A stretch of 64,000 nucleotides of DNA from Leucobacter sp. cx-42 (GTDB lineage: Bacteria; Actinomycetota; Actinomycetes; Actinomycetales; Microbacteriaceae). Shown one piece after another: positions 16,857-26,041 of the stretch (position 1 is its first letter; each line of letters opens with the position of its first letter). Both the position numbers and the translations under genes were made by a program. A model generated the notes under the pieces. That model saw only the letters and a program-made list of their open reading frames with translations. It searched no databases and had not been told where the DNA came from. Location of the stretch: the NCBI RefSeq assembly GCF_014529985.1, contig NZ_JACVMU010000001.1, positions 62,001 through 126,000 on the forward strand. Direction: 5' to 3'.

Positions 16857-18431
16857 CTAGGCGAACTGGCCAGCAATGACCTGTTCTGCAGTTTCGCGCA
16901 CGGCTCCGGTCGCGACGAATGAGGTTGCCGCCTGGATCGTGGGCGACAGGAAGGAATCGGTATCGGGTGCGCTGATCTCGGTGCGGAACAGGGCGTGGAT
17001 CGCCTGCGTCACCGCCGCGGGATCACCGGCACCAGCTGCCTGCGCACGGAAGTCGAGTGCGCGGGTCGACGCGAGGAGCTCGATGCCGAGCACGCGTGAC
17101 AGACCGTCAATGCCGCGGCGCAGCTTGCGCGCCGCGTGCCAGCCCATCGAAACGTGGTCTTCCTGCATCGCCGACGACGGAATCGAGTCGACCGAGGCTG
17201 GCACTGCGAGGCGCTTCAGCTCTGACACGATGCCTGCTGCTGTGTACTGCGCGATCATGAGTCCCGAGTCGAGGCCAGCATCTGCCGCGAGGAACGGCGG
17301 CAGGCCGTGGTTGCGAGCTACGTCGAGGAAGCGGTCGGTGCGACGCTCCGAGATGCTTGCGACGTCAGCAACAGCGATCGCGAGGAAGTCGAGGACATAC
17401 GCGACGGGTGCGCCGTGGAAATTGCCGTTCGATTCGACGCGGCCATCGGGTAGCACGACGGGGTTGTCGATGGCCGAGCGGAGCTCGATCGCTGCCACCC
17501 GCGAAGCATGCTCAGCGGTGTCACGAGCGGCGCCGTGCACCTGGGGTGAGCAGCGGAGCGAGTAGGCGTCTTGCACACGGGTGAACTCGCCCTCGGTCGG
17601 GCGCTGGACGAGGGTCGAGCCCTCAAGCACGCGAAGCATGTTCGCAGCGGCACGGCCCTGACCGGGATGCGGACGGAGCTCGTGCAGATCCGCCGCGAAT
17701 ACTGCGTCGGTGCCAGTCAGCGCCTCGACGCTCGCTGCGGCAGCGATGTCAGCCGTGACGAGCAGCGACGAAAGATCGTGGAGCGCAAGGCACAGCATGC
17801 CGAGCATGCCGTCAGTGCCGTTAATGAGCGCCAGGCCCTCCTTCTCAGCGAGCACGAGCGGCTCGATGCCGGCTGCGGCGAGCGCTTCAGCTGCAGGAAT
17901 CGGAGCGGAGTGCGGATCGCGGCTCACCCGCACATCGCCCTCACCCATGAGCGTGAGCGCGCAGTGTGCCAGCGGGCTGAGGTCGCCCGAGCAGCCGAGC
18001 GAGCCGTACTCGTGCACGACCGGGGTGATGCCTGCGTTAATAATCGCCGCGTAGGTTTCGACCACGACCGGGCGCACACCCGTGCGGCCCGAGGCAAGGG
18101 TGTTGAGGCGCAGCAGCATGAGGGCGCGAACCACCTCGCGCTCAACCTCGGCACCGGTGCCAGCTGCGTGCGAACGGATGAGGCTGCGCTGGAGCTGCTG
18201 GCGCTTCTCAACGGGAATCTGCACCTTTGCGAGCGCGCCGAAGCCGGTCGAGACGCCATAGTGCGGGCGGCTATCGTTTGCGAGGTCTTCGATGACCTGG
18301 CGGCTCGCAGCGACACGTTCGAGGCCCGCTGCGGCAATCTCGACTCGAGCGTCTGCACGGGCGACGTTTACGACATCGGCGATGGTCAAGGGGTCGGCGC
18401 CAAGGACGACAGCTTCGGGGAGATTATTCAT
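16857..18431 (-). CDS. hutH: Histidine ammonia-lyase
   Basis: This 524-residue enzyme deaminates L-histidine to urocanate and is the first step of the pathway. It has the PAL/HAL family fold with segments YGVSTGFGALA and QRSLIRSHAAGTG. The electrophilic MIO cofactor should form at residues 147-149 in GSLGCSGDLSPLAH, where the usual Ala-Ser-Gly reads Cys-Ser-Gly. Ser148, the essential residue, is kept. Downstream LALINGTDGM, YSLRCSPQVHG and SIPSSAMQEDHVSMG are HAL-typical. It is divergent from hutG with two HutR-type palindromes in the 202-bp gap and is followed by hutR. Confidence 0.96.
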   Translation of the reverse strand: MNNLPEAVVLGADPLTIADVVNVARADARVEIAAAGLERVAASRQVIEDLANDSRPHYGVSTGFGALAKVQIPVEKRQQLQRSLIRSHAAGTGAEVEREVVRALMLLRLNTLASGRTGVRPVVVETYAAIINAGITPVVHEYGSLGCSGDLSPLAHCALTLMGEGDVRVSRDPHSAPIPAAEALAAAGIEPLVLAEKEGLALINGTDGMLGMLCLALHDLSSLLVTADIAAAASVEALTGTDAVFAADLHELRPHPGQGRAAANMLRVLEGSTLVQRPTEGEFTRVQDAYSLRCSPQVHGAARDTAEHASRVAAIELRSAIDNPVVLPDGRVESNGNFHGAPVAYVLDFLAIAVADVASISERRTDRFLDVARNHGLPPFLAADAGLDSGLMIAQYTAAGIVSELKRLAVPASVDSIPSSAMQEDHVSMGWHAARKLRRGIDGLSRVLGIELLASTRALDFRAQAAGAGDPAAVTQAIHALFRTEISAPDTDSFLSPTIQAATSFVATGAVRETAEQVIAGQFA

Positions 18432-18477
18432 AGTCCGATTCTGAGCGCGCCCGTGCCCTTATTCCACAAGAAACTCC

Positions 18478-18509
18478 CGTCAAGTGTCTGGGATCCCAGA
18501 CACTTGACG
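18478..18509. promoter_or_regulatory. 32-bp perfect palindrome, HutR-type operator for hutH
   Basis: A perfect 32-bp palindrome is centred at 18493/18494. Its inner 18 bases, TGTCTGGGATCCCAGACA, are identical to the operator upstream of hutU. It lies 47 bp upstream of the hutH start. Confidence 0.82.
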
Positions 18510-18560
18510 TTTCGCTCCGTAGAATTGAAGCTATGAGCCGCAGTCCCGCCAACCTGACGA

Positions 18561-18576
18561 GTCTGGTATCCCAGAC
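18561..18576. promoter_or_regulatory. Second HutR-type operator, hutG side
   Basis: GTCTGGTATCCCAGAC is a 16-bp palindrome with one mismatched pair. It lies 58 bp upstream of hutG. Its centre TCTGGTATCCCAGA is close to the TCTGwwATwCCAGA consensus I recall for corynebacterial HutR. Confidence 0.75.
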
Positions 18577-18633
18577 GAAAGCGGGATCTACCCCCTTGAT
18601 CGACCACAGCACGCCGATGCTACGGTCACAAGC

Positions 18634-19593
18634 ATGAGCAACGATGCCGTAATTCCGAAGCCCCTGTCCCATGATCCTGCGTGGCCCCGCACGGGCAACT
18701 GGGCCAGCGCCGAGACCGCACCAGCTGACCTCATCGTCGTCGGAATTCCGACCTCGGCGACCTCGCTGTCTCCCACGAACGCCCATGAGACCCCCGCAGC
18801 GATCCGCGCCGCACTGCAGCGCTACTCCAGCCATGTTGTCGCAGCAGGGTCACCAGCCACTCGCGGTGCAGAGCGTGAGCTCGTGCTCGACGAAGCACTC
18901 CGCATCCTCGATGCCGGTGACGTCGACTCCCCCGATACTGAAGAAGGCGAAATCGCAGCAACCGCGTACGTCCAGGCGCTCGCCGCGAAGGCTGAACTCG
19001 TCGTCGCACTTGGTGGCGATAACGCCCTCACCGTGCCAGCCGCCCTCGGCGTCGCCGGCGACCAGCTCGCGACCGCAGGGCTCATCACCCTCGACGCGCA
19101 CCACGACCTTCGTGACGGCCGCTCGAATGGTTCCCCCGTGCGTCGCCTGGTCGAAGCGGGTCTCGACCCCACCCGCATCGTGCAGATCGGCATCGCTGAC
19201 TTTGCCAATTCCCGCGCATATCGCGAGCGAGCAAAGCAGCTCGGCATTTCGGTGATTCACCGCACTGAACTTTTCGAACGCCCAATTTCGGCTATCGTCG
19301 AAGAGGCTCTCAGCATCGCGGGCTCGGCAGGTGGCCCGATTCACGTTGATCTCGACGTGGACGTCTGCGATCGTTCGGTCGCACCTGGGTGCCCGGCCTC
19401 GATTCCCGGCGGAATCCAAGCGCACGAACTCCGCAGCATCACCCGACTGCTCGCGGCCGATCCTCGCGTGCGTGGTGTCGATCTCGCTGAGGTTGATGCC
19501 ACTGCCGATAGCGCGGATCAGCGCACAGTGCGGCTCGCCGCCCTGTGCGTCCTCGAAGCAGCAGCCGGTCTCGCCGAGCGCCTCGGCAAATAG
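18634..19593 (+). CDS. hutG: Formimidoylglutamase (arginase superfamily)
   Basis: This 319-residue ureohydrolase-fold enzyme should hydrolyse N-formimino-L-glutamate to glutamate and formamide, completing the hut pathway. Metal-site motifs are LDAHHDLR (Asp154, His156, Asp158) and DLDVDVCD (Asp241, Asp243, Asp246). The first ligand motif reads GGDNA, with Asn130 where arginase and agmatinase have His (GGDHS). I recall that formiminoglutamases such as the trypanosomal one also have Asn there, so this supports hutG over agmatinase or arginase. It is divergent from hutH, with operators in between, and is followed after 11 bp by a permease. The Shine-Dalgarno is weak. Confidence 0.87.
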   Translation: MSNDAVIPKPLSHDPAWPRTGNWASAETAPADLIVVGIPTSATSLSPTNAHETPAAIRAALQRYSSHVVAAGSPATRGAERELVLDEALRILDAGDVDSPDTEEGEIAATAYVQALAAKAELVVALGGDNALTVPAALGVAGDQLATAGLITLDAHHDLRDGRSNGSPVRRLVEAGLDPTRIVQIGIADFANSRAYRERAKQLGISVIHRTELFERPISAIVEEALSIAGSAGGPIHVDLDVDVCDRSVAPGCPASIPGGIQAHELRSITRLLAADPRVRGVDLAEVDATADSADQRTVRLAALCVLEAAAGLAERLGK

Positions 19594-19604
19594 TAGGAAG
19601 CATC

Positions 19605-21089
19605 ATGGGTCACACAGACACCCCCGCTCAGGAAGCAACCCTGAAGCGCGGTCTCACCGCACGTCACATTCGGTTCATGGCACTCGGCTCGGCCATCGGC
19701 ACGGGTCTGTTCATGGGATCGTCAAGCGCGATTCAAACGGCGGGCCCCTCGGTGCTGCTCGCCTACATCATCGGCGGCGCAGCGGTCTTCATGGTCATGC
19801 GCGCCCTCGGTGAAATGGTTGTGCGCTACCCCGTCTCTGGTTCGTTCGGTCAGTACGCCTCGCGCTACATTCACCCGTTCGCAGGGTTCCTCGTTGGCTG
19901 GAGCTTCGCATTTGAGATGTTCCTCGTCGCGGTCTTCGACGCCACGGCGGTCGGCGTCTACATGAGGTTCTGGTTCCCAGACGTCTCGCAGTGGATCTGG
20001 GTGCTCGCGGTCATCTTCTTCCTCGCGGCGATCAACCTCGTTGGTGTGAAGGTCTTCGGAGAGCTTGAGTTTTGGTTCTCGCTCCTGAAGGTCACCGCAA
20101 TCATCGTCTTCATCGCCGCGGGCATTGGCGTCATCCTGTTCGGCTTTGGCAGCGCAGACAATTCGAGCATGGGTCTGCACAATCTCGTCGACCACGGCGG
20201 CTTCATGCCCCACGGTATCGGCGGTTTCCTCGCGTCCTTCACCATTGTGATGTTCGCTTTCGGAGGCATCGAGATCATCGGCATCACCGCTGGCGAGGCA
20301 CAGAACCCCAAGCAGGTGCTGCCGAAGGCGATCAATTCGGTCCCCGTACGTATTCTGCTCTTCTACGTGCTCACCCTCGGCGTCATCATGTGCATCCAGC
20401 CGTGGGTCGACATCACGGGTGACACGAGTCCGTTTGTATCGATCTTCGAGTCGATCGGGTTCCAGGCAGCAGCAGCGGTCTTCAACGTCATTCTCATCAC
20501 GGCCGCACTGTCGGCAATGAACGCTGATGTGTACGGCGCTGGCCGCATGATTCACGGTCTTGCCGAGCAGGGCCACGCACCCCGGGCGTTCATGCGTACC
20601 ACCCGGAACGGCGTGCCCATCATGACCGTGCTCGCAATGATTGTCGCGCTCCTCATCGGCGTCGTGCTCAACTTCCTCTACCCCGACCAGGTGCTGTTCT
20701 TGCTCGGCGCACTCGCGACCTTCGCGACGGTGCTCGTGTGGCTCGTCATTCTCATCGCGCACATTCGTATGAAGCGCGAGGTCGAACGTGAGCACCGACT
20801 GCCGAGCGAGTTCCCCGTGCCACTCTGGCCGGTCGGCTCATACCTTGCCGTGGCGTTCATCCTGTTCGTCATCGTCATGGTCGGCATCGTGCCCGAGTCA
20901 CGCCCTGCGCTCTGTGTCGGACTCGTCTGGATCGCGCTGCTCGCGGTCTGCTACAAACTTTTCGTGCCGGCGCGAGGTCGCCTGCCGTTCCAGCTCGTTG
21001 ACCAGACCGAGCGCATCCACGTGGTGCAGCCGTCGGCAGCCGACGTAGCCGAGCGCGCTGCGGCAGACGCCGCGTCCGACAAGCAGTAG
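19605..21089 (+). CDS. Amino-acid permease, APC family, probable histidine transporter
   Basis: This 494-residue inner-membrane permease has 12 predicted helices and the amino-acid transporter signature near the N-terminus ([31 protein letters not shown]), as in the ProY/HisT-like branch. A C-terminal hydrophilic tail after the last helix ends in Ala/Asp/Lys. An upstream in-frame ATG lies inside hutG; the ATG at 19605 has AGGAAG 4 bp before it and starts 11 bp after the hutG stop. Co-transcription with hutG makes histidine or urocanate uptake likely. The specificity is inferred from context only. Confidence 0.88.
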   Translation: MGHTDTPAQEATLKRGLTARHIRFMALGSAIGTGLFMGSSSAIQTAGPSVLLAYIIGGAAVFMVMRALGEMVVRYPVSGSFGQYASRYIHPFAGFLVGWSFAFEMFLVAVFDATAVGVYMRFWFPDVSQWIWVLAVIFFLAAINLVGVKVFGELEFWFSLLKVTAIIVFIAAGIGVILFGFGSADNSSMGLHNLVDHGGFMPHGIGGFLASFTIVMFAFGGIEIIGITAGEAQNPKQVLPKAINSVPVRILLFYVLTLGVIMCIQPWVDITGDTSPFVSIFESIGFQAAAAVFNVILITAALSAMNADVYGAGRMIHGLAEQGHAPRAFMRTTRNGVPIMTVLAMIVALLIGVVLNFLYPDQVLFLLGALATFATVLVWLVILIAHIRMKREVEREHRLPSEFPVPLWPVGSYLAVAFILFVIVMVGIVPESRPALCVGLVWIALLAVCYKLFVPARGRLPFQLVDQTERIHVVQPSAADVAERAAADAASDKQ

Positions 21090-21099
21090 TTCCCACTGC

Positions 21100-21146
21100 A
21101 CGCAAGCAGGGCGGCCCCGAGAATCTCGGGGCCGCCCTGCTTGCGT
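21100..21146. terminator. Strong bidirectional terminator
   Basis: Perfect 23-bp arms are centred on base 21123 between two convergent permease genes. The stem is very GC-rich and followed by TTC. Confidence 0.85.
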
Positions 21147-21182
21147 TTCACTACCGCTGGAAAGCCGCCAGCGCGACCGGTG

Positions 21183-22592
21183 TTACTCGGTGGGAGCTGA
21201 TCCGCGCACCACGGTGATCGGTGTGGTCTTGCGGCTCTTCCGGAGCACGAAATAGGCAATGATCGTGAGAGCGAGGCTGCCTGCACCGAAGGGCAAGGTG
21301 GCCCAGAACTCCTGGGTGAACGCGGTCGAGACTGCGACAGCGATCATCATGAGCGCACCAACCCAGGCGCCGATCTTCGTGAAGCTCATCTTGTAGTCGA
21401 GCGTCTCACCGCGCTTCGCGTAGTAGCGGCGGAATGCGATGTGCGTGATGAAGATGAGGCACCAGGTGAACATCGCACCGAACATCGAGATCGCGAACAT
21501 CAGTGTGAACGCCTGCTCTGGTACGAGCACGTAGATGATGGTTGCCACCGCGATACCAGCCGTGGAGAGCGCAAGGGCGTTGAGCGGGCTGCCGTTCTTG
21601 GCCACCTTGCCGAAAGCCTTGGGGGCTTCGCCAGCACGCGCGAGCGAGAACATCATGCGGGTCGAGATATACAGCTGGCTGTTCATCGCAGAGAGGGCCG
21701 CAACGATGACGACGAAGTTGAGAATCGAGTCTGCGAACGGGATACCAACGACCTGCATGACCGTCACGAAGGGGCTGCCACCCTCGAGGATTTCGTGCAT
21801 CGGCGCAATCGACACGATGAGCGCGAGCGTGAGGAAGTAGAAGATGACGAGACGAAGAATCGTCGAGCGGAACGCCTTCTTCACGGCCTTCTCAGGTTCC
21901 TTCGCCTCGCCAGCAGCGACCGCGATCATCTCGATGCTCAGGTAGCTGAAGATCGCCACGATCACCGCGAACCAGGTGCCGGTGAACCCGTTGGGCATGA
22001 AGCCGCCGTCTGCCGTCCAGTTCTGGAAGCCGTATTCCTGCTGCTTGCCGGCAAAGAAGACAAGCCAGATACCAATAATGATGAACGCGAGAATCGCGAA
22101 CACCTTGATCGTCGAGAACCAGTACTCCAGGGTGCCGAAGCTCTTCACGTTCATCGCGTTGACGAGGATGAGTGCGGCTGAGAAGACCACCACCCAGATC
22201 CACGGTGGAACGCCAGGGAACCACAGCTGCATGTACTCACCGATAGCGGTGACCTCAGTGCCGACCGCGAGCACAATGCACAGCCAGTACATGTAGCGGG
22301 TGAGGAAGCCCCAGATGGGACCGAGGTAATACTCTGCGTACGCTCCGAATGAGCCCGAGGTAGGGTGCTTCACAGTCATCTCAGCGAGTACGCCCATGAG
22401 CATGAGTGCAATGAAGCCACCGATGAGGTAGCTGATAATGACGCTCGGACCGGCGAACCCGATCGCGAACTTACTGCCGAGGAACAGGCCGGTACCGATT
22501 GCGCCGCCCAGCGCGATCATGCCCAGCTGGCCCGAGGTCAGGCTTTTCGCGAGACCGATCTCGCGCGTTTGAATGTCTTTGAATTCCTGCAT
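21183..22592 (-). CDS. Amino-acid permease, APC family, in the kynurenine operon
   Basis: This 469-residue permease has about 12 membrane helices and the classical amino-acid permease signature (GQLGMIALGGAIGTGLFLGSKFAIGFAGPSV), resembling the AroP/GabP/AnsP branch. GGAGAAG precedes the ATG at 22592, so an upstream start adding 16 residues is less likely. It lies 63 bp downstream of kynU in the same orientation. Import of kynurenine, tryptophan or a related aromatic amino acid is the likely role. This is inference from context; the sequence gives family but not substrate. Confidence 0.87.
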   Translation of the reverse strand: MQEFKDIQTREIGLAKSLTSGQLGMIALGGAIGTGLFLGSKFAIGFAGPSVIISYLIGGFIALMLMGVLAEMTVKHPTSGSFGAYAEYYLGPIWGFLTRYMYWLCIVLAVGTEVTAIGEYMQLWFPGVPPWIWVVVFSAALILVNAMNVKSFGTLEYWFSTIKVFAILAFIIIGIWLVFFAGKQQEYGFQNWTADGGFMPNGFTGTWFAVIVAIFSYLSIEMIAVAAGEAKEPEKAVKKAFRSTILRLVIFYFLTLALIVSIAPMHEILEGGSPFVTVMQVVGIPFADSILNFVVIVAALSAMNSQLYISTRMMFSLARAGEAPKAFGKVAKNGSPLNALALSTAGIAVATIIYVLVPEQAFTLMFAISMFGAMFTWCLIFITHIAFRRYYAKRGETLDYKMSFTKIGAWVGALMMIAVAVSTAFTQEFWATLPFGAGSLALTIIAYFVLRKSRKTTPITVVRGSAPTE

Positions 22593-22655
22593 GTTTTCTT
22601 CTCCGTTCGCACCCGACCGCACCATTGCGGCCGGACACACAGCTAGGGATACGGC

Positions 22656-23921
22656 CTACGTCACCGCGCCGCGGATCTGGAACTCAGGCGCACGCCACAG
22701 CTCCTCGTCAAGCACGCGACGCAGGGTCTCCACCGAGTCCCACACATCTGCGAACCCGATGTACAGCGGGGTAATGCCGAAACGCAGCACCTCAGGTTCG
22801 CGGTAGTCGCCGATGACGCCGTTCGCGATGAGGGCCTTCATCACTGCGAACCCCTCGGGGTGACGCAGGCTGACGTGGCTGCCACGCTCGTCCTCATCGA
22901 GCGGAGTGACGAGCGTGAGCGGGTGGTTCGGGATCCGCTCTTCGACCAGCTTGATGAAGAGCGACGTGAGTGCAAGCGACTTCTTGCGCAGCTCCGCTTC
23001 GTCGACGCTCAGGGCGATATCGACGCCGACCTCCATGGTCGCGAGCGAGATGATCGGCTGCGTGCCCACGAGGAATCGGCGGATCCCCTGGCTCGGCTCG
23101 TACGACACCGACATGTCGAAGGGCTTCGAATGCCCCCACCAGCCCGCGAGGGGCTGCCATGCGCGATTGACGTGGCGATCCGCGACCCAGATGAAGGCGG
23201 GTGAGCCGGGGCCACCGTTGAGGTACTTATACGTGCAGCCGACAACGAAGTCGGCGTTCGCCTCATCGAGACGAATCGGGACCGCGCCAGCCGAGTGGCA
23301 GAGATCCCAGATCGAAAGCGCGCCAGCGTCCTGGATCTTGCGCGTCACGCGTGCCATGTCCCACAGACGACCCGAGCGGTAGTTCACCTGCGTCAGGAGC
23401 ACCGCGGCGACGTCGTCACCGAGTGCGGCGTCAAGTGACGCCTCGTCGTCGATAAGACGGAGTTCGTACCCACGGTCGAGGAACTTGATGAGCCCCTCCA
23501 CCATGTAGAGATCAGTCGGGAAGTTCTCACGCTCCGAGATGATGACCTTGCGCGCAGGGGCATCCTGCGACTGAATGTCGAGCGCTGCACCAACAGCCTT
23601 GAAGACATTGATCGAGGTGGTGTCGGTCGCGACGCAGGCACCGGCCGCGCCACCGAGGAGACGTGCGATCTTCTCGCCAATGCGAACGGGGAGGTCGAAC
23701 CAGTCGTTCGTGTTCCAGCTCGCAATGAGGTCGGTGCCCCACTCGCGCGAGATCACGTCGTTCGCACGCGCACTCGCGTCCTTCGGCAGCACACCGAGCG
23801 AGTTGCCGTCGAGGTAAATGACTCCCTCGGGCAGCGCGAACTTGTCACGGTACTGCGCGAGCGGATCGGTCGCGTCAGCGGCAACACAGTCCTCGCGGGT
23901 AACGATGGTCGAAACGGTCAT
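22656..23921 (-). CDS. kynU: Kynureninase
   Basis: This 421-residue PLP enzyme of fold type I cleaves L-kynurenine to anthranilate and alanine. Family features are YLDGNSLGVLPKDA near the N-terminus, the EWGTDLIASWNTNDWFDLP segment, DLCHSAGAVPI with the PLP-pyridine Asp, and the Schiff-base Lys in GCTYKYLNGGPGSPAF. An in-frame ATG 42 codons upstream is rejected because AAGGAG stands correctly before 23921 and homologous sequence starts there. It lies between kynB and a permease in a leftward operon. No tryptophan 2,3-dioxygenase is nearby, so the operon would start from N-formylkynurenine or kynurenine. Confidence 0.95.
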   Translation of the reverse strand: MTVSTIVTREDCVAADATDPLAQYRDKFALPEGVIYLDGNSLGVLPKDASARANDVISREWGTDLIASWNTNDWFDLPVRIGEKIARLLGGAAGACVATDTTSINVFKAVGAALDIQSQDAPARKVIISERENFPTDLYMVEGLIKFLDRGYELRLIDDEASLDAALGDDVAAVLLTQVNYRSGRLWDMARVTRKIQDAGALSIWDLCHSAGAVPIRLDEANADFVVGCTYKYLNGGPGSPAFIWVADRHVNRAWQPLAGWWGHSKPFDMSVSYEPSQGIRRFLVGTQPIISLATMEVGVDIALSVDEAELRKKSLALTSLFIKLVEERIPNHPLTLVTPLDEDERGSHVSLRHPEGFAVMKALIANGVIGDYREPEVLRFGITPLYIGFADVWDSVETLRRVLDEELWRAPEFQIRGAVT

Positions 23922-23998
23922 GGGATGACTCCTTCGTCTGGGATGGATGAGTCGGCCGAGTAGTGGCCAGAAGAGGTGTGGAGATGCCCCGGATCGCG

Positions 23999-24700
23999 CT
24001 ACGTGCGCAGCACCGCTCGCACTGGCGCAGCATCGGCGCCAGCCCACGCAACGGGAAGCGCCGCGAGATCGCCAACACCCTCCGGAACTGCGGCGAGCGC
24101 AAGCCCCTCGAGCATGACGACGCCACCAGCGATGGCCGCGTGGTGCGCGGGCAAGCCTTTCGAAGTGAGCGGGTCAAACGAATCAATGTCGATACCGATC
24201 AGTCGCCCGCCCTGCCCCGCAAACCAGGTCACAAACTCAGGGTCGAGTCCAGGCGAGTCCGGCAGCCAGTCGTTTCCTGGGGCGGATCGGTGCCGCAGCA
24301 GCACCCGTTCGACCGTCATCTGTGCCGCGCTCGCCGCAGCGGGATGTGCGGGCGCTGTCTGCTGTGTGCGCTGCAGGAGCTGTGCGATCCGCGCCCGGAT
24401 TGCGGCAACCGGTGCTGGTCCGTGCGGTATGTTCGTGCGATCGACGAGATCGGCGACATCGAGCACCAGGCAGTCACCGATGCACGCATCGAGCGGGATC
24501 GCCTCCGCCGTTGCCGCACCATCGACGACGTGGGCCGGGGCATCGATGTGTGCGCCGATGTGAGACGTGGTCGTGACGGTACCAACGTTGACCGATGAGC
24601 CGTCGGCGATGCGCCAACGCTCGGCACGGGTGAAGTCTTGATCGCCCGGCCAGTGCGGGGTCTCCGGCGTCACGATGGGACTGAGATCGTAGAGTGGCAC
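23999..24700 (-). CDS. kynB: Kynurenine formamidase (cyclase family)
   Basis: This 233-residue metal-dependent hydrolase of the cyclase/KynB family removes the formyl group from N-formyl-L-kynurenine. The metal-binding signature HIGAHIDAPAH gives His47, His51, Asp53 and His57. The N-terminus YDLSPIVTPETPHWPGD is typical of KynB. Length is slightly above the ~210 residues of most KynB proteins. It is the first gene of the operon with kynU and a permease, and is divergent from an Lrp/AsnC regulator. Confidence 0.92.
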   Translation of the reverse strand: MPLYDLSPIVTPETPHWPGDQDFTRAERWRIADGSSVNVGTVTTTSHIGAHIDAPAHVVDGAATAEAIPLDACIGDCLVLDVADLVDRTNIPHGPAPVAAIRARIAQLLQRTQQTAPAHPAAASAAQMTVERVLLRHRSAPGNDWLPDSPGLDPEFVTWFAGQGGRLIGIDIDSFDPLTSKGLPAHHAAIAGGVVMLEGLALAAVPEGVGDLAALPVAWAGADAAPVRAVLRT

Positions 24701-24750
24701 CGAATTCCCTCCGTCGCGATTCGAGTTGGTTGCCTTAGTTTGCCAGTATG

Positions 24751-24776
24751 TCCGAATTGGGTCTGGCCATTTCGGA
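24751..24776. promoter_or_regulatory. Inverted repeat in the kynB/Lrp divergent gap
   Basis: TCCGAA and TTCGGA stand 14 bp apart in the gap between kynB and the Lrp-type gene, close to the kynB promoter region. A wider pair, TTGCCAG and CTGGCAA, flanks part of it. These are possible regulator sites but short enough to occur by chance. Confidence 0.3.
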
Positions 24777-24842
24777 AGGAATCCGAGAAACTGGCAATTA
24801 ATCGTAAAAGTTTCAGTTTTTTACGCGTATTGGGAGCCGATT

Positions 24843-25307
24843 TTGAGCACAGTTCACCTCACGGACATCGACCGCAAGATCGTGACCGCACTCGCTCGCC
24901 ACGGTCGCATGCCCTACAAGGAGCTTGCGGCGCAGGTGGGAATCCCGACGTCTACCTGCCACGGCCGTGTCCAAGCGCTCGAGGAGCGCGGCGTGATCCG
25001 CGGCTACCAGGCCGACATTGACCCCGAAGCCCTCGGCCGGGCAGTGAGCGCGCTCATTCTCGTTGCCGTGCGCGCGGATCAGCGCGACCAGGTCCCGGTA
25101 CTCGCAGAAGACCTGCGCTCGGTGCCTGGGGTGCAGCAGGTGTTCCTCATCGGCGGCGAAAAGGATCTCGTGCTCCACGTGTCATGCGAAAGCGTCTCAG
25201 CATTGCGCGCGCTCATCGCCGAGCACCTGAGCAATCGACCCGCGCTCGCACAGACACAAACACAAATCGTGTTCGAGCATCTCTCCGGCCTGCAGCCGGT
25301 CTCATGA
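24843..25307 (+). CDS. Lrp/AsnC family regulator, KynR-like by context
   Basis: This 154-residue regulator has an N-terminal helix-turn-helix (DIDRKIVTALARHGRMPYKELAAQVGIPTSTCHGRVQALEERGVI) and a C-terminal RAM effector domain with the GGEKDLVLHV beta-strand. Start choice: the frame is open further upstream, but the domain begins at a TTG at 24843 with GGGAG at 24832-24836, 6 bp before it. It is divergent from kynB across a 142-bp gap. In several bacteria an AsnC-type KynR responds to kynurenine and activates kyn genes, and the same role is inferred here. Confidence 0.88.
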   Translation: MSTVHLTDIDRKIVTALARHGRMPYKELAAQVGIPTSTCHGRVQALEERGVIRGYQADIDPEALGRAVSALILVAVRADQRDQVPVLAEDLRSVPGVQQVFLIGGEKDLVLHVSCESVSALRALIAEHLSNRPALAQTQTQIVFEHLSGLQPVS

Positions 25308-25321
25308 GGGACGGGTTACGC

Positions 25322-26041
25322 CTAGTCGTCCCACAGCGTCGCCTGCGGCACGCGCCAATCGATCGTGTCAATCCCCTGCGCACTGAGGGCGGCGTTTGCA
25401 CGGCTGAACGGTCGCGAGCCGAAGAACCCGCGCGATGCAGACAGCGGTGACGGGTGTGCGCTCTCGATGATCTCGACGCCGGCAAGCAACGGTGCGAGCT
25501 TGCGCGCATCCGCTCCCCACAGCACTGCGACAAGCGGGCCACCACGCTTTGCGAGGGCGCGGATCGCGACCTCGGTTACCGCCTCCCAGCCATGACCGCG
25601 GTGCGAGCCGGCCTCCCCCGCGCGCACCGTGAGCACGCGATTGAGGAGCAGCACGCCCTGATCAGCCCAGGAAGTGAGGTTACCGTGATCCGCCGGTGCG
25701 ATCTCCAGGTCAGTCGCGAGCTCACGATAGATGTTCGCAAGGCTGCGCGGCAGCGGCCGCACCTCCTGCGCAGTGGAGAAGGACAACCCGACCGCGTGGC
25801 CAGGTGTCGGGTACGGGTCTTGACCGACGATGAGCACGCGCACGTCGGCGAGGGGCTGGGTGAAGGCGGCGAAGATCCGCGCCTCGTCTGGAAGCACCAC
25901 CTCGCCTGCCGCGCGTTCGGCAGCCTGGAATTCAAGCGCGGCCGTGAGCTCGGCCTCGACCGGGGCGAGTGCCTCAGCCCAGTCCGCAGCCATGCGACCG
26001 GTGGCGACGAGATCGGCGAGTGTTGCTGCCACCGGGGTCAC
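25322..26041 (-). CDS. ung: Uracil-DNA glycosylase, family 1
   Basis: This 239-residue DNA repair enzyme excises uracil from DNA. The water-activating loop GQDPYP contains the catalytic Asp75, followed by HAVGLSFS. The DNA-intercalation loop [21 protein letters not shown] holds the catalytic His. Length and order of motifs match family 1 Ung proteins. Its start overlaps the SDR gene stop by 4 bp (26038-26041), and it converges on the Lrp-type regulator with a 14-bp gap. Confidence 0.96.
   Translation of the reverse strand: MTPVAATLADLVATGRMAADWAEALAPVEAELTAALEFQAAERAAGEVVLPDEARIFAAFTQPLADVRVLIVGQDPYPTPGHAVGLSFSTAQEVRPLPRSLANIYRELATDLEIAPADHGNLTSWADQGVLLLNRVLTVRAGEAGSHRGHGWEAVTEVAIRALAKRGGPLVAVLWGADARKLAPLLAGVEIIESAHPSPLSASRGFFGSRPFSRANAALSAQGIDTIDWRVPQATLWDD

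Noticed and set aside
18634-19593. Agmatinase or arginase as the identity of hutG
   Set aside because: The hut context, HutR-type operator and the Asn in GGDNA favour formimidoylglutamase.
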